Assembly: GCA_025997595.1 (NCBI GenBank)
Contig: BNUU01000005.1
Coordinates: 10,218-74,217 of the forward strand
Reading direction: 5' to 3'
Length of the DNA: 64,000 nt
DNA from: Spirochaetia bacterium
GTDB taxonomy: Bacteria; Spirochaetota; Spirochaetia; Treponematales; Breznakiellaceae
Both the position numbers and the translations under genes were made by a program. Shown here piece by piece: positions 51,191 to 59,251 of this stretch. Every line of letters starts with the position of its first letter. Position 1 is the first letter of the stretch. The notes beneath the pieces were generated by a model. The model ran no database searches. It was not told the DNA's origin and saw nothing but the letters and a program-made list of their open reading frames with translations.

Positions 51191-52492
51191 TCAGCCTTTG
51201 ACTTCGGCGGCAGGCTCCCCGGCCTTTACCCCGCCCATGGTGAACCAGGCGATGAGCATACAGGCCCCGCCGAAGATGAATATCCCCGGATACCCGGACA
51301 GGTCGATGATTGCCCCGGTGATGGGGGGCGAAAGGATCGCCGCGCCCTGGCTAAAAGTATAGTACAAGCCGGTGTAAATTCCCATATTGCCGAAACTTGC
51401 CATCTGCCAGAGCATGGGGAAGGAATTGACCACCACCCCGATCCAGACCGCCCCGTAGAGGAACATCAGAATCAGGAAGAGGATGAGCGCCCCGGATGCG
51501 TCCAACCCGGCCCTGGGTCCCAAAAAGCCGCAGATGGGTATGAGCAGGAGGACCGCGGCAAGGCCGACCAGGCTGAGCCGGATAAACCGCCGCCGCCCCA
51601 GCCGGTGGGCCAGGTAGCCCGCGGGGACCGCCATGATCACACTGGAAACCCCGGCGATCCCCTGGGCCAGGGCGGCGTTTCCCTCGGAAACCCCCATGGC
51701 TTCCACCATGTAAAGCCCCAAAAAGGGCTTTGCCCCCTCGTAGGCGGTGAACCAGAAGAAGATGGAGATCAAAATCCGGGCCACGCTGTAATCTTTTTTG
51801 CCTTCACTGGTCTGTCCGCTGAAAACCTGCCGTATGGAGGCGATAACCGGGACCTTTTCCTCGGCTTCCGCAGTTTTTTCCGGCAGTTTTTCCCGAAAGA
51901 AGATCAGCAGCACCAGCACCGCCGCCACAATAAAGATGGAGGCGATATTGAAGGGGAGCCCCCCGGCGGAATTCCCGAAAATCGGGGGCAGTTCCATGAG
52001 CCGGGCCAGGATCAGGGTGCTCACGATAAGCCCGATGCCCCCCATCATGTTGATCACCCCGTTCGCTTCGGACCTAAAATCCCCGGGGATGGTGTCGGGC
52101 ATCAGGGCCACCACGGGCCCCCGCACGGAAGTCTTGAAGATGTTAAAAAAGAAGATGATGGCGATGAGGGCCGTCAGGGACAGGGCCGCCATGGGCGGGA
52201 TCATGCTGAATAACACCGCCGCGGCGGGCAGCATCACCACGATAAAGGGCATCCGCCGGCCCAGCCGGGTTCGGGTGCGGTCGGACCACACGGATATAAC
52301 CGGGATAAGCAGCAGCTGGAGAATATTGTCCAGGGTCATGATCCCCCCGACCGCGGAATTTGACGAAAGGTAGCGCCGCAAAAAAATGGGGACGTAGGTA
52401 TCGTAGAGGGGGTCCATCAGCCCCATGGTGAAAAAGCCGAAACCGATGAGAAAGGTCAGTCCCATATATTGACTGAAGCCTGTTTTTTTCAT
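51191..52492 (-). CDS. MFS transporter, probably for nucleosides or sugars
   Basis: 433 residues, about 12 membrane helices. The loop after helix 2 reads [15 protein letters not shown], the signature of the GPH/SLC45-like branch of sugar:cation symporters. Start ATG 52492 with AGGAG; the longer ORF start at 52528 precedes that site and is unlikely. The deoD gene follows after 35 bp, which favours nucleosides as substrate (inference from context). Cation coupling and specificity cannot be read. Confidence 0.85.
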   Translation of the reverse strand: MKKTGFSQYMGLTFLIGFGFFTMGLMDPLYDTYVPIFLRRYLSSNSAVGGIMTLDNILQLLLIPVISVWSDRTRTRLGRRMPFIVVMLPAAAVLFSMIPPMAALSLTALIAIIFFFNIFKTSVRGPVVALMPDTIPGDFRSEANGVINMMGGIGLIVSTLILARLMELPPIFGNSAGGLPFNIASIFIVAAVLVLLIFFREKLPEKTAEAEEKVPVIASIRQVFSGQTSEGKKDYSVARILISIFFWFTAYEGAKPFLGLYMVEAMGVSEGNAALAQGIAGVSSVIMAVPAGYLAHRLGRRRFIRLSLVGLAAVLLLIPICGFLGPRAGLDASGALILFLILMFLYGAVWIGVVVNSFPMLWQMASFGNMGIYTGLYYTFSQGAAILSPPITGAIIDLSGYPGIFIFGGACMLIAWFTMGGVKAGEPAAEVKG

Positions 52493-52623
52493 GTGTTTCT
52501 CCTCTGATAATCCCTCTATAAATGACATGTTGACAGAAACAAGTCAATAGTGTATATGACAGGCGATAACCATGGGTATGGGCTTGATATGCAAAGACGG
52601 ATTAAAACTAATTTGGTAGTATA

Positions 52624-53061
52624 ATGAAACACACAATCGTGATCGTGGACGGCATGGGCGGCGGTATCGGGGTGCAGCTTATCGGCAAACTAAAAGAAGT
52701 CATCGGGGAGGGGGATGAGATTATCGCCCTGGGTACCAATGCGGTTGCCACCGAGCGGATGGTCAAGGCCGGGGCCGGCCGGGGGGCCACCGGGGAAAAC
52801 GCGATCCGGGTGTCGGTGGGCAGCGCGGATTTTATCCTGGGGCCCATCGGCATCGTTATCGGCAACAGTATGATGGGGGAGATTACCCCGGTGATGGCCG
52901 AAGCGATCCTTGCCGCCCCGGGCGAGCGCATCCTCCTTCCCATGCAGCAGGATCACTTTTTTATCGCCGGCCTGGAACAGCTCCCCCTGGCAAAGATGAC
53001 CGACAGGGCTGTCGAGATTTTTAAGGAACGATTGAAGGCTCAGGCAGGAAGCGTAGTCTGA
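52624..53061 (+). CDS. DUF3842 family protein
   Basis: 145 residues. Rossmann-like start HTIVIVDGMGGGIGVQLIGKLKE, then LGTNAVATERMVKAG and FILGPIGIVIGNSMMGEITP, the pattern of DUF3842, a family of unknown role seen in anaerobes. A TATAAT sequence overlaps ATG 52624, so either transcription begins upstream from another site or the start is further in. The end overlaps the convergent nickel ABC ATPase gene by 22 bp. That tail-to-tail overlap and the family's frequent company with metal uptake genes suggest, but do not show, a link to nickel. Confidence 0.8.
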   Translation: MKHTIVIVDGMGGGIGVQLIGKLKEVIGEGDEIIALGTNAVATERMVKAGAGRGATGENAIRVSVGSADFILGPIGIVIGNSMMGEITPVMAEAILAAPGERILLPMQQDHFFIAGLEQLPLAKMTDRAVEIFKERLKAQAGSVV

Positions 53062-53711
53062 AACAATTCATCAAATTGAATGATCCGGGTACAGACTTTT
53101 TCTGCCAAATGGGGATTGTGGGTAACCACGAGGAGTCCGAGTCCGCGTTTTTCCACCGCCCCCAGCATCACTTCCCAGATCTGGGCCTGGGTTATCACAT
53201 CAAGCATGGTACTCATTTCGTCGGCCAAAATGATTTTGGTACGCGGCCCCAGGGCGCGGGCAATGCAGAATCGCTGTATCTCACCCCCTGAAAGTTCCTG
53301 GGGATAGCGGTCAAGCCATTCATGTTCAATGCCCATGTCTTTAAGGAATTCTCCGCTCGGCTCCCAGGCTTCAGCCAGGGTACGGCCCATTTTCCAGCGG
53401 GGGTTCACCGCTTTTTCGGGATGTTGATATACAAGTTGTACGGGGCAATAGCCCTCGCGATAGCCCTTGCAGTAGCCGGCGGCGGGAAGGGGCTGTCCTT
53501 CAAAGAGGACATCCCCGGTATAGCCGCTGTTTTTCCCCGCAGTACGGGGCGCGATGTAGCCCGAGAGGATCTGCGCCAGGGTACTCTTGCCGCAGCCCGA
53601 TGGTCCGATAAGGCCGACCCGTTCCCCCGCTTCAAGGCCCAGGCTTACATGATCGAGGATGAGCTTGTTCCTGTCATAACCAAAAGAAATGTTCTTCGCT
53701 TCAAACAGCAT
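53040..53711 (-). CDS. nikE: Nickel/peptide ABC transporter ATP-binding protein (NikE-like)
   Basis: 223 residues from ATG 53711. Complete NBD: Walker A GPSGCGKST, Q-loop VYQHPEKAVNP, signature LSGGEIQRF, Walker B IILADEMS, and the switch His in VVTHNPHL. The longer reading (to 53867) only adds residues from the upstream gene region. It lacks the C-terminal oligopeptide-binding extension seen in NikD. It overlaps nikD by 11 nt. Last gene of the operon nikABCDE. Confidence 0.86.
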   Translation of the reverse strand: MLFEAKNISFGYDRNKLILDHVSLGLEAGERVGLIGPSGCGKSTLAQILSGYIAPRTAGKNSGYTGDVLFEGQPLPAAGYCKGYREGYCPVQLVYQHPEKAVNPRWKMGRTLAEAWEPSGEFLKDMGIEHEWLDRYPQELSGGEIQRFCIARALGPRTKIILADEMSTMLDVITQAQIWEVMLGAVEKRGLGLLVVTHNPHLAEKVCTRIIQFDELFQTTLPA

Positions 53712-54627
53712 GGATGCAGCGTACCTCCCCGTTCCGCATTTCCCGCATGGGAATAGGATCTTCACTTTCACATGACGCGGTCCGCCGGGGACAGCGCGGC
53801 GCATAGGCGCAGCCGATGGGCGGATTTCCCGCATAGGGCTGGCTTCCCGGAACCGGGACAAAGCCATTTTGCGGTAATGCCTGCCAAAGCGCCTTTGAAT
53901 AGGGGTGCCGCAGTGTATCCGCGCTCAATTTGAAATCCGATGCAGGGGCGATCTCCACGGTGGTTCCCGCGTAAAAAACAGCAATACTGTCGGCGTACTC
54001 AAAGGCAAGGTCCAGTTCGTGGGTGATCAGCAGAATCCCTGCGCCGGCTTCCGCAAGTTCCCGGAAATGTCCCATTGCCCGCCGGGCCATGTCCGCGCTC
54101 ATGCCGGGGGTGGGCTCGTCGGCGATGATAAGCCGGGCTTCTCCCATGACCGCAGTGGCAAGCAGTATGCGCCGGGCCATGCCGCCGGAAAGTTGGAAGG
54201 GGAAAAGCCCTTCCGCATCTTCACCAAGTCCGTAACGCTGAAACAGGGAACGCTGTTTTTCTGTGCCGCCGTAAATTCCCGTTACCTGTTTTCCAACCCT
54301 CATCAATGGATCAAGATAGGTTATTGACTGGGGCACTAGGGCAAGTTCCTTTCCCCGCAGGCTTTTCTGCAATTCCGGCGTAAGCGCCTTGCCGTAATAG
54401 GTCATATTGCCGGTGACTGCGGCATTGGCGGGGAGTATGCCGAGGATCGCGTGGGCCAAAAGGCTTTTCCCCGAACCGGAAGCCCCGGCGACCGCAACAA
54501 TTTCCCCTTCCTTCACCTGTACGCTCAAATTGTTAATGACCCGCAGGTTTTTCTGCTCAAGGCTTTGGGGATTGTACATGCGGAAGCTTACCGAAAGATC
54601 CTTCACATCAAGTATTGTTTCTGCCAT
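53701..54627 (-). CDS. nikD: Nickel/peptide ABC transporter ATP-binding protein (NikD-like)
   Basis: 308 residues. NBD with Walker A GASGSGKS, signature LSGGMARRI (the usual Gln of SGGxxQR is replaced by Ala), Walker B LIIADEPT, and the switch in LITHELDL. The C-terminal part has the cysteine-bearing tail CAYAPRCPRRTASCESEDP of oligopeptide/nickel ATPases, often an iron-sulfur site. Between nikC and nikE, all on the minus strand and close or overlapping. Confidence 0.88.
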   Translation of the reverse strand: MAETILDVKDLSVSFRMYNPQSLEQKNLRVINNLSVQVKEGEIVAVAGASGSGKSLLAHAILGILPANAAVTGNMTYYGKALTPELQKSLRGKELALVPQSITYLDPLMRVGKQVTGIYGGTEKQRSLFQRYGLGEDAEGLFPFQLSGGMARRILLATAVMGEARLIIADEPTPGMSADMARRAMGHFRELAEAGAGILLITHELDLAFEYADSIAVFYAGTTVEIAPASDFKLSADTLRHPYSKALWQALPQNGFVPVPGSQPYAGNPPIGCAYAPRCPRRTASCESEDPIPMREMRNGEVRCIHAV

Positions 54628-54642
54628 GCCGGTTTCCTTATT

Positions 54643-55485
54643 CTATAATTGCGCATTTGAAGGATCGATGAGCAGCTTTACCTGCTCCCCCAGTTTGTCA
54701 AACAGCATTACTATTACTACCAGCGTCGCGCCGGGAAAAAAGACCAGCCACCACATGCCCGCGGCAATATGCTTAAGGGATTCCGAAAGGATGATGCCGA
54801 TTGCCGGGGTGTCCACCGAAAGGCCGAAGCCCAGGAAGGTGATCCCCGCCTCGTGGAGTATGGCGTGGGGAAAGAGCAGTATCAGGCCGATGATAAACTG
54901 CGGAAACACATGGGGGATAATGTGCTGAACGGCGATTTGGGCCTTTGTTTTACCGAGTTTGCCGGCGGTTTTGACATATTGGGCTTCCTTCACCTGTAGT
55001 ACTTCTGCGCGGATTACCCGGGTCAGGTTGGGCCAGTGGCTCAGGGCCACACCGATGATGATGCCCTGTAGTCCCTTGCCCATCATAAAGGATATAAGGA
55101 TAAGCAGCACCATGTGGGGCACCCCCATGAAAAGGTCCACGAAGTACGCAATGATTTTGTCCGCAATGTCACCTGCGGTTGCCGCGATAAGGCCGAAGGC
55201 CAGTGCAATGCAGGCGCTGATCGCCGATGCCAGGGCGCCGATCAAAATACTGGTGGAGAGTCCCTTTATGGTCCGAAAGAACATATCCCGGCCCAGATAA
55301 TCGGTGCCGAAAAGATGGGACAGTGAAGGCGGCAGCCGTTTTGCGGAATAATCCGGGCTGTAACACACGCTGTTCATGGTAAGTCCCGCCACGGCGATAA
55401 ACGCAAGCAGGAGGAAGATGGCAAGGGCCAGGATAAGGGTTTTTGTCCGCCGGTTAAGATGAAGAACAGTATTACTATTACTCAC
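54643..55485 (-). CDS. nikC: Nickel/peptide ABC transporter permease (NikC-like)
   Basis: 280 residues, about six membrane helices. N-terminal SAKRLPPSLSHLFGTDYLGRDMF is the DppC/NikC signature (loop after TM1). The EAA loop is in EVLQVKEAQYVKTAGKLG..., contacting the ATPases. It overlaps nikB by 4 nt and precedes nikD by 15 bp. Confidence 0.9.
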   Translation of the reverse strand: MSNSNTVLHLNRRTKTLILALAIFLLLAFIAVAGLTMNSVCYSPDYSAKRLPPSLSHLFGTDYLGRDMFFRTIKGLSTSILIGALASAISACIALAFGLIAATAGDIADKIIAYFVDLFMGVPHMVLLILISFMMGKGLQGIIIGVALSHWPNLTRVIRAEVLQVKEAQYVKTAGKLGKTKAQIAVQHIIPHVFPQFIIGLILLFPHAILHEAGITFLGFGLSVDTPAIGIILSESLKHIAAGMWWLVFFPGATLVVIVMLFDKLGEQVKLLIDPSNAQL

Positions 55486-56465
55486 CGTTTGTTCCCTTCC
55501 CGTATCCGGGGATCAAGCGCTCCGTAGAGGAGATTGGCAATGAGGTTCCCGGCAAAGACAAAGAGAACTGAAAAAAGGGCCACCCCAAGGAGCAGGGGAA
55601 CATCCCCCCGGTTGCCCGCAAGGCTTGCGGCGCTCCCCAGCCCCGGATAGGAAAACACATTTTCCGCCAGGACGCTGCCGCCGAAGAGTTCGCTGAAAGA
55701 CGCGAATTGCAGTGTTACTGCGGGGATGGCAATGTTCCGCAGCCCGTGGCGCTTAATGATGCTCCACCTGTTTTCTCCCCGGGCCCGGGCAAAAAGCACA
55801 TAATCACTGTTGAGTACATCAATAAGTTTCTGCCGGGTATGCAGGGCAATGGAAGAAATGCCGGTGACGCTTAAGGTTAAAGCCGGGAGGGCCAGATGGT
55901 AGAGCCGGTCCCAAATGGTAACCTCGCTTGCCATCTTGCCGATAGGCACGGAAAGTCCCAGGGGGAACCATCCCAGATAAATTGAAAAAATCATGAGTAA
56001 CAGTAATCCTATCCAGAACACCGGGGTGGAGGACAGGACAAAGCAGAAGGTCCGCATGATTTTGTCAAAAACGCCGTACTGATTTGCCCCACAGGCCACC
56101 CCCAGCACAAAGCCCAGGATGCCGGACAGTACCCATGCTGCGGCCATTAGCGCCAGTGATGCCGTGACCCGCTCGGCCAGTATTTTTGCCACAGGCTGCC
56201 GTAAGGCAAGGGAAGTCCCCATGTCCCCGCAGAGGGCATTTTTGAGCCAGATGACATACCGTTCCACCGGCGGCCTCTCAAGCCCCCAGTATTCCGCCGT
56301 CTGCGCCTTGTACTCCTCGGACACCCCCGACTCGGCGCCAACAAAGGCGGTAACCGGATCGATGGGGGAGGAGACCACCAGCACGAAGCTGAACAGGCTC
56401 ACCCCGAAGAGTAAAAGTATCATGCGGATGAGGGATACGGCCCCCTGCCTTACCGCGTTGTTCAT
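55482..56465 (-). CDS. nikB: Nickel/peptide ABC transporter permease (NikB-like)
   Basis: 327 residues, about six helices, DppB/NikB type: LLFGVSLFSFVLVV (TM1), the region AEYWGLERPPVERYVIWL, GDMGTSLALRQPV, the EAA-type segment ALHTRQKLIDVLNSDYVLFARARG, and the C-terminal ENVFSYPGLG. The start is ATG 56465, whose ATGA overlaps the nikA stop; the in-frame ATG six nt earlier is the alternative. Translationally coupled to nikA. Confidence 0.9.
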   Translation of the reverse strand: MNNAVRQGAVSLIRMILLLFGVSLFSFVLVVSSPIDPVTAFVGAESGVSEEYKAQTAEYWGLERPPVERYVIWLKNALCGDMGTSLALRQPVAKILAERVTASLALMAAAWVLSGILGFVLGVACGANQYGVFDKIMRTFCFVLSSTPVFWIGLLLLMIFSIYLGWFPLGLSVPIGKMASEVTIWDRLYHLALPALTLSVTGISSIALHTRQKLIDVLNSDYVLFARARGENRWSIIKRHGLRNIAIPAVTLQFASFSELFGGSVLAENVFSYPGLGSAASLAGNRGDVPLLLGVALFSVLFVFAGNLIANLLYGALDPRIREGNKR

Positions 56466-58054
56466 TTCCATTCGTTCAAATTCTGGATCACCGGAACCCC
56501 GTGCCCGTGGGGATGAATCCGCTGAACCCCAAGGCTGAGGCCGTCCCGCACAAAATAGGTATGATCGATATTGACCAGCCACAGGTAGGGGAGGTCCACG
56601 TTGGCCCCGGTCGTCCCGTCATACTGGGCCTTTTTCGCCAGCGCAATGGCCTCCGCTTCCGATGACGCGGCAAGCATCGCCTCAAGGTAGCCGTCAACAG
56701 TTTTACTGTTATACATGGGCGCATTGCTCAGGCTCACCATATCAGGATTACTGTAGGAAGAATGGAATGCGTTGAACACATCGAGGTAACTGTAGCTTCC
56801 CGTACCGATACAGGTCGGAACCCCCCGGGCGATCCGCTGGGCGCCGGTCCAGTCCATGGATTCGGCAATGATGTTGATCCCAAGCGGCCGGGCGTTCTCC
56901 GCCAGGGCCGCCGCGAGGTTGTACCGCTGGAGATCATCGGTGCGGCCGGTGATGCGGAATTCGCAGCGGACGCCGTTCTTTTCCCGGATGCCGTCCCCGT
57001 CACTGTCGATCCAGCCCGCGGCCTGGAGTATGCGCCGCGCTTCATCAACCTGACCGTCGGTTAAGCCCGGTTCTTCGCTTGCCCATGGCAGTCCCTCAAA
57101 GCGGACCCAGCTTGCGGTTCCCACACCGTTCAGCGCGTTATCGATGATGGTCTGCCGGCTGATGCCGATGTTCAGCGCCCGCCTTACCGCAATATCACTG
57201 GTAACATTACTGCCCACGATGATACCCGCAGCATTTTTTGTTTCCGGAATCGTGGGCAGATTAAAGCCCCGGTTGTCCGATGTTTTGATGTTTTCAAGGT
57301 GCATACCCTTTACCGCGTCTTTTGCGTATTCCGGGTTGACCATCACCACATCAAGCTGACCTGACTTTGCCGCGGCCAGCGCCGCCTGTTCATCAATGTT
57401 GAGGATCGTGATCTGCTTAAAGGGTGATTTTGTTCCGTAATAATAGGGGTTTGGTTCCACGATAAGCTGCTGGTTGATATCAAGCTGTTTCACCTTAAAA
57501 GGCCCTGTGCCGATGGGATTGCGGGCATAATTATCATTATAAGCATGTTTTGGCACAATCCCCAAAAGCGCAGTAGTTCTGATAAAGGGAGAAAATACCT
57601 TGTTCAATGTAAACCGTACTTTGCTGCCGTCTACGATCTCAATACTGCTGATCATGGTAAGGTCAGTCCCGGAACCGCTGCCCCGTGCTGTTTCGTAGGT
57701 AAAGACCACATCTTCGGGAATAAGGGTTGTCCCGTCGGCAAATTTGATGTCGTTCCTGATAGTAAAAGTATAAACCAGGCGATCATCACTAACCGTATAC
57801 CCCGATGCAATATCAGGCTCGGTTTGAACCTGGGTATTTATTTTTAGTAAAGCGCTGTGAAAAAGATCGATCCCCGAGCTGCCGTAGCCCTTGCAGGGAT
57901 CGTAGTTCCCGCCGGTGACGCCGCTCCCCACCGAGATAACCAGCGAATCCCGGTCCCGCGGGGCCTCCTTTTTCGGCGCGGCGAATGCGGACGGGATCGT
58001 ACTGAACAACAAAATGCCCGTGATGCACAGGGGGTAAACAAATTTTTTCTTCAT
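56462..58054 (-). CDS. nikA: Nickel ABC transporter substrate-binding protein (NikA-like)
   Basis: 530 residues from ATG 58054. Signal peptide MKKKFVYPLCITGILLFSTI...FA. Family 5 extracellular solute-binding fold of the DppA/NikA type. The C-terminus carries HPHGHG, a histidine cluster typical of nickel-loading members and absent in peptide binders. There are three possible in-frame ATG starts at 58060, 58057 and 58054; AAGGAG is at 58068-58063, so 58054 gives the best spacing (8 nt). First gene of nikABCDE. The leader contains a predicted terminator, and a palindrome spans the transcription start. No lipobox. Specificity for nickel is inferred from motif and the adjoining lar genes. Confidence 0.87.
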   Translation of the reverse strand: MKKKFVYPLCITGILLFSTIPSAFAAPKKEAPRDRDSLVISVGSGVTGGNYDPCKGYGSSGIDLFHSALLKINTQVQTEPDIASGYTVSDDRLVYTFTIRNDIKFADGTTLIPEDVVFTYETARGSGSGTDLTMISSIEIVDGSKVRFTLNKVFSPFIRTTALLGIVPKHAYNDNYARNPIGTGPFKVKQLDINQQLIVEPNPYYYGTKSPFKQITILNIDEQAALAAAKSGQLDVVMVNPEYAKDAVKGMHLENIKTSDNRGFNLPTIPETKNAAGIIVGSNVTSDIAVRRALNIGISRQTIIDNALNGVGTASWVRFEGLPWASEEPGLTDGQVDEARRILQAAGWIDSDGDGIREKNGVRCEFRITGRTDDLQRYNLAAALAENARPLGINIIAESMDWTGAQRIARGVPTCIGTGSYSYLDVFNAFHSSYSNPDMVSLSNAPMYNSKTVDGYLEAMLAASSEAEAIALAKKAQYDGTTGANVDLPYLWLVNIDHTYFVRDGLSLGVQRIHPHGHGVPVIQNLNEWK

Positions 58055-58090
58055 CATCATTTCTCCTTAACGTGAATTCAGAATAGGGAC

Positions 58091-58118
58091 AAAAAAAGAC
58101 GCAACCTATGGTTACGCC
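58091..58118 (-). terminator. Intrinsic terminator in the nikA leader (attenuator-like)
   Basis: On the minus strand the 9-bp stem GGCGTAACC-ata-GGTTGCGTC (two G-U pairs) is followed by seven T. It lies between the nik promoter and nikA, so transcripts of the operon must read through it. Confidence 0.68.
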
Positions 58119-58176
58119 TTCAAGCGGTATAGCAGCCCTTCTTGAGCCGCCTGATTATGGGATTTTTTCAAAGCCA

Positions 58177-58199
58177 TTGGTCACTTCATGTGACACAAT
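58177..58199. promoter_or_regulatory. Palindromic operator over the nik transcription start
   Basis: Minus strand TTGTGTCAC-atgaa-GTGACCAA: the arms GTCAC/GTGAC are perfect and the outer TTG/CAA also match. It spans the predicted +1 (~58195), a typical repressor position. Binding protein unknown. Confidence 0.6.
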
Positions 58200-58201
58200 G
58201 T

Positions 58202-58231
58202 TTATATCACGGATCGCCGGTACTTTGTCAA
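58202..58231 (-). promoter_or_regulatory. Promoter of the nik operon
   Basis: TTGACA (58231-58226), 18-nt spacer, ATATAA (58207-58202). The leader to nikA is about 135 nt. Confidence 0.6.
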
Positions 58232-58385
58232 TACTAAAAATACGATTTTTAAAAATTTTCTTTCCCCGCATTCTGTCTGTCGGTGTTGACCCTGTGCCCG
58301 CCTTTATGCTACCCTGTTTGTAAGCCGTATCCCATGAAGGGAATGAGCGGAAATGAATTCCGCACAGCATACATAAGAGGTACGG

Positions 58386-59216
58386 ATGATGAGTAGTTCG
58401 AGTAGTACAATTGATGGAAAGTATCAGCGCCTGCTGGATGTAATTTCCGCCCAGGGAAGCGCGGCGGTCGCCTTCTCGGGCGGGGTGGACAGTTCCTTTC
58501 TTTGCCATGCCGCAGCGGCGGCTCTGGGGAAACGGGCCATTGCGGTTACCATCGTTTCCCCCATGCTCCCCAAAAGTGAAATTGAATGCGCTGCGGACAT
58601 TGCAGGGCGGGTCGGTATCGAACACATTCTGGTGGAAGAAGATGGGATCGACGAGGAAGTGGCGGCCAATCCAAAAGAGCGGTGCTACTTCTGCAAGAAG
58701 ATCGAATTCGGCAATATATTGAAGGCCGCCAAAGAGCGGGGGATCAACGCGGTCCTGGACGGCTCCAACATGGACGACCTGGGGGATTACCGGCCCGGTC
58801 TCAGGGCCCTTGAGGAACTCAAGATCATCAGCCCCTTAAGGGAAGCGGATCTGCACAAGGCGGAGGTGCGGGAACTTTCCAAACGTTTCAACCTGCCCAC
58901 CTGGGACAAGCCCGCCTTTGCCTGCCTCGCTTCCCGCATTCCCTACGGTGAACGGATCGACCGGGAAAAACTTTCCCGCATTGAAAAGGCCGAAGACGCC
59001 CTGCGGTCCATCGGTTTCCGCCAGTTCCGGGTGCGTTCCCACGAAAACATCGCCCGCATCGAAGTGAGCCCCGATGAGCGGAAGCACTTCTTCGATGAAA
59101 CAATGCTTGACAACATTTCCCGTACCTTGAAATCCTACGGCTTCCTCTATGTCGCCTTTGAACTTGAAGGTTACCTGATGGGTAACATGAACCGGGCTAT
59201 CGCCGGAAAAACGTAA
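58386..59216 (+). CDS. larE: LarE-type sulfur transferase for the nickel-pincer cofactor
   Basis: 276 residues. ATP-pyrophosphatase with the PP-loop SGGVDS (31-36) that activates the biscarboxylated mononucleotide and adds sulfur. Cysteines C100 and C103 (RCYFCKK) and C180 (FACLASR) match the three-Cys set of [4Fe-4S] LarE, as described for Thermotoga maritima; sacrificial-Cys types such as Lactobacillus LarE rely on only the Cys at the C180 position. Start ATG 58386 or 58389, AGAGG upstream. First gene of larE-larC-larB, divergent from nikABCDE. Confidence 0.92.
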   Translation: MMSSSSSTIDGKYQRLLDVISAQGSAAVAFSGGVDSSFLCHAAAAALGKRAIAVTIVSPMLPKSEIECAADIAGRVGIEHILVEEDGIDEEVAANPKERCYFCKKIEFGNILKAAKERGINAVLDGSNMDDLGDYRPGLRALEELKIISPLREADLHKAEVRELSKRFNLPTWDKPAFACLASRIPYGERIDREKLSRIEKAEDALRSIGFRQFRVRSHENIARIEVSPDERKHFFDETMLDNISRTLKSYGFLYVAFELEGYLMGNMNRAIAGKT

Positions 59217-59251
59217 GCCCCCAGTATTACTGTTTTTTTAAGGAGTTTATT

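Noticed and set aside
58060-58200. Cobalamin or NiCo riboswitch in the nik leader
   Set aside because: The conserved cores of these riboswitches are not recognisable by eye, so only a generic attenuator-like leader is claimed.
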